DNA of 5,579 nucleotides from Alphaproteobacteria bacterium (lineage in GTDB: Bacteria; Pseudomonadota; Alphaproteobacteria; Rhizobiales; Aestuariivirgaceae), in NCBI GenBank assembly GCA_026400595.1, contig JAPLOT010000224.1, positions 1 through 5,579 of the forward strand, given 5' to 3'. This document shows, in pieces, positions 5,547 through 5,579 of the stretch. Below the pieces are notes generated by a model, which saw only the letters and a list, made by a program, of their open reading frames with translations, made no database searches and was not told the DNA's origin. The translations under genes and the position numbers were made by a program. Every line of letters begins with the position of its first letter. Within the stretch, counting starts at the first letter, position 1.

Positions 5547-5579
5547 ACATTGTCGAGCCCGTCAATCAGGCCTGCAATC

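Noticed and set aside
5549..5577. Possible sqr promoter TTGCAG-17-GACAAT on the minus strand
   Set aside because: Spacing is right, but the boxes match the consensus at only 3 and 4 of 6 positions, and the -10 would lie only about five bases from the ribosome site.

Overview
This is a high-GC stretch with strong G/C preference at third codon positions and good Shine-Dalgarno sites in front of most genes. Together with the gene families present (a DUF2092 periplasmic protein, a small Tyr/Gly-rich secreted protein of a kind I associate with Rhizobiales, a monoheme c-type cytochrome with an MPxWG motif, and a sulfide:quinone oxidoreductase), it suggests a chromosomal segment of an aerobic, sulfide-oxidising alphaproteobacterium, perhaps Hyphomicrobiales. 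That placement is an inference. I see no mobile element, CRISPR array, tRNA or rRNA.

Layout. Positions 1-77 hold a possible 3' end of a plus-strand gene. Positions 78-1180 (minus) are a two-gene operon: a DUF2092 periplasmic protein, read from a TTG start, followed through an ATGA overlap by a 107-residue exported protein with a Tyr/Gly-rich tail. A perfect 13-bp GC-rich hairpin (1278-1310) separates this operon from an upstream minus-strand gene (1355-1597) for an 80-residue exported protein with four cysteines. Divergent from that, two plus-strand genes follow: a ten-helix EamA/DMT-type exporter (1756-2646) and a site-2-type zinc intramembrane metalloprotease with a C-terminal CBS pair (2687-3790). 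The protease stop codon overlaps the stop of a minus-strand cytochrome c gene (3787-4209) in one shared CTAG. The cytochrome is the downstream partner of a sulfide:quinone oxidoreductase gene (4250-5533, minus).

How they may work together. The clearest functional unit is the oxidoreductase plus cytochrome pair: a membrane-associated FAD enzyme that oxidises sulfide with three conserved cysteines, co-transcribed with a periplasmic monoheme cytochrome that could carry electrons from this or a linked step of sulfur oxidation. The left half encodes three exported proteins of unknown function. Nothing ties the exporter or the protease to sulfur metabolism except position. The window looks mostly like ordinary accessory chromosome; the points worth following up are the secreted small proteins, the oxidoreductase-cytochrome pairing and some compact start/stop arrangements.
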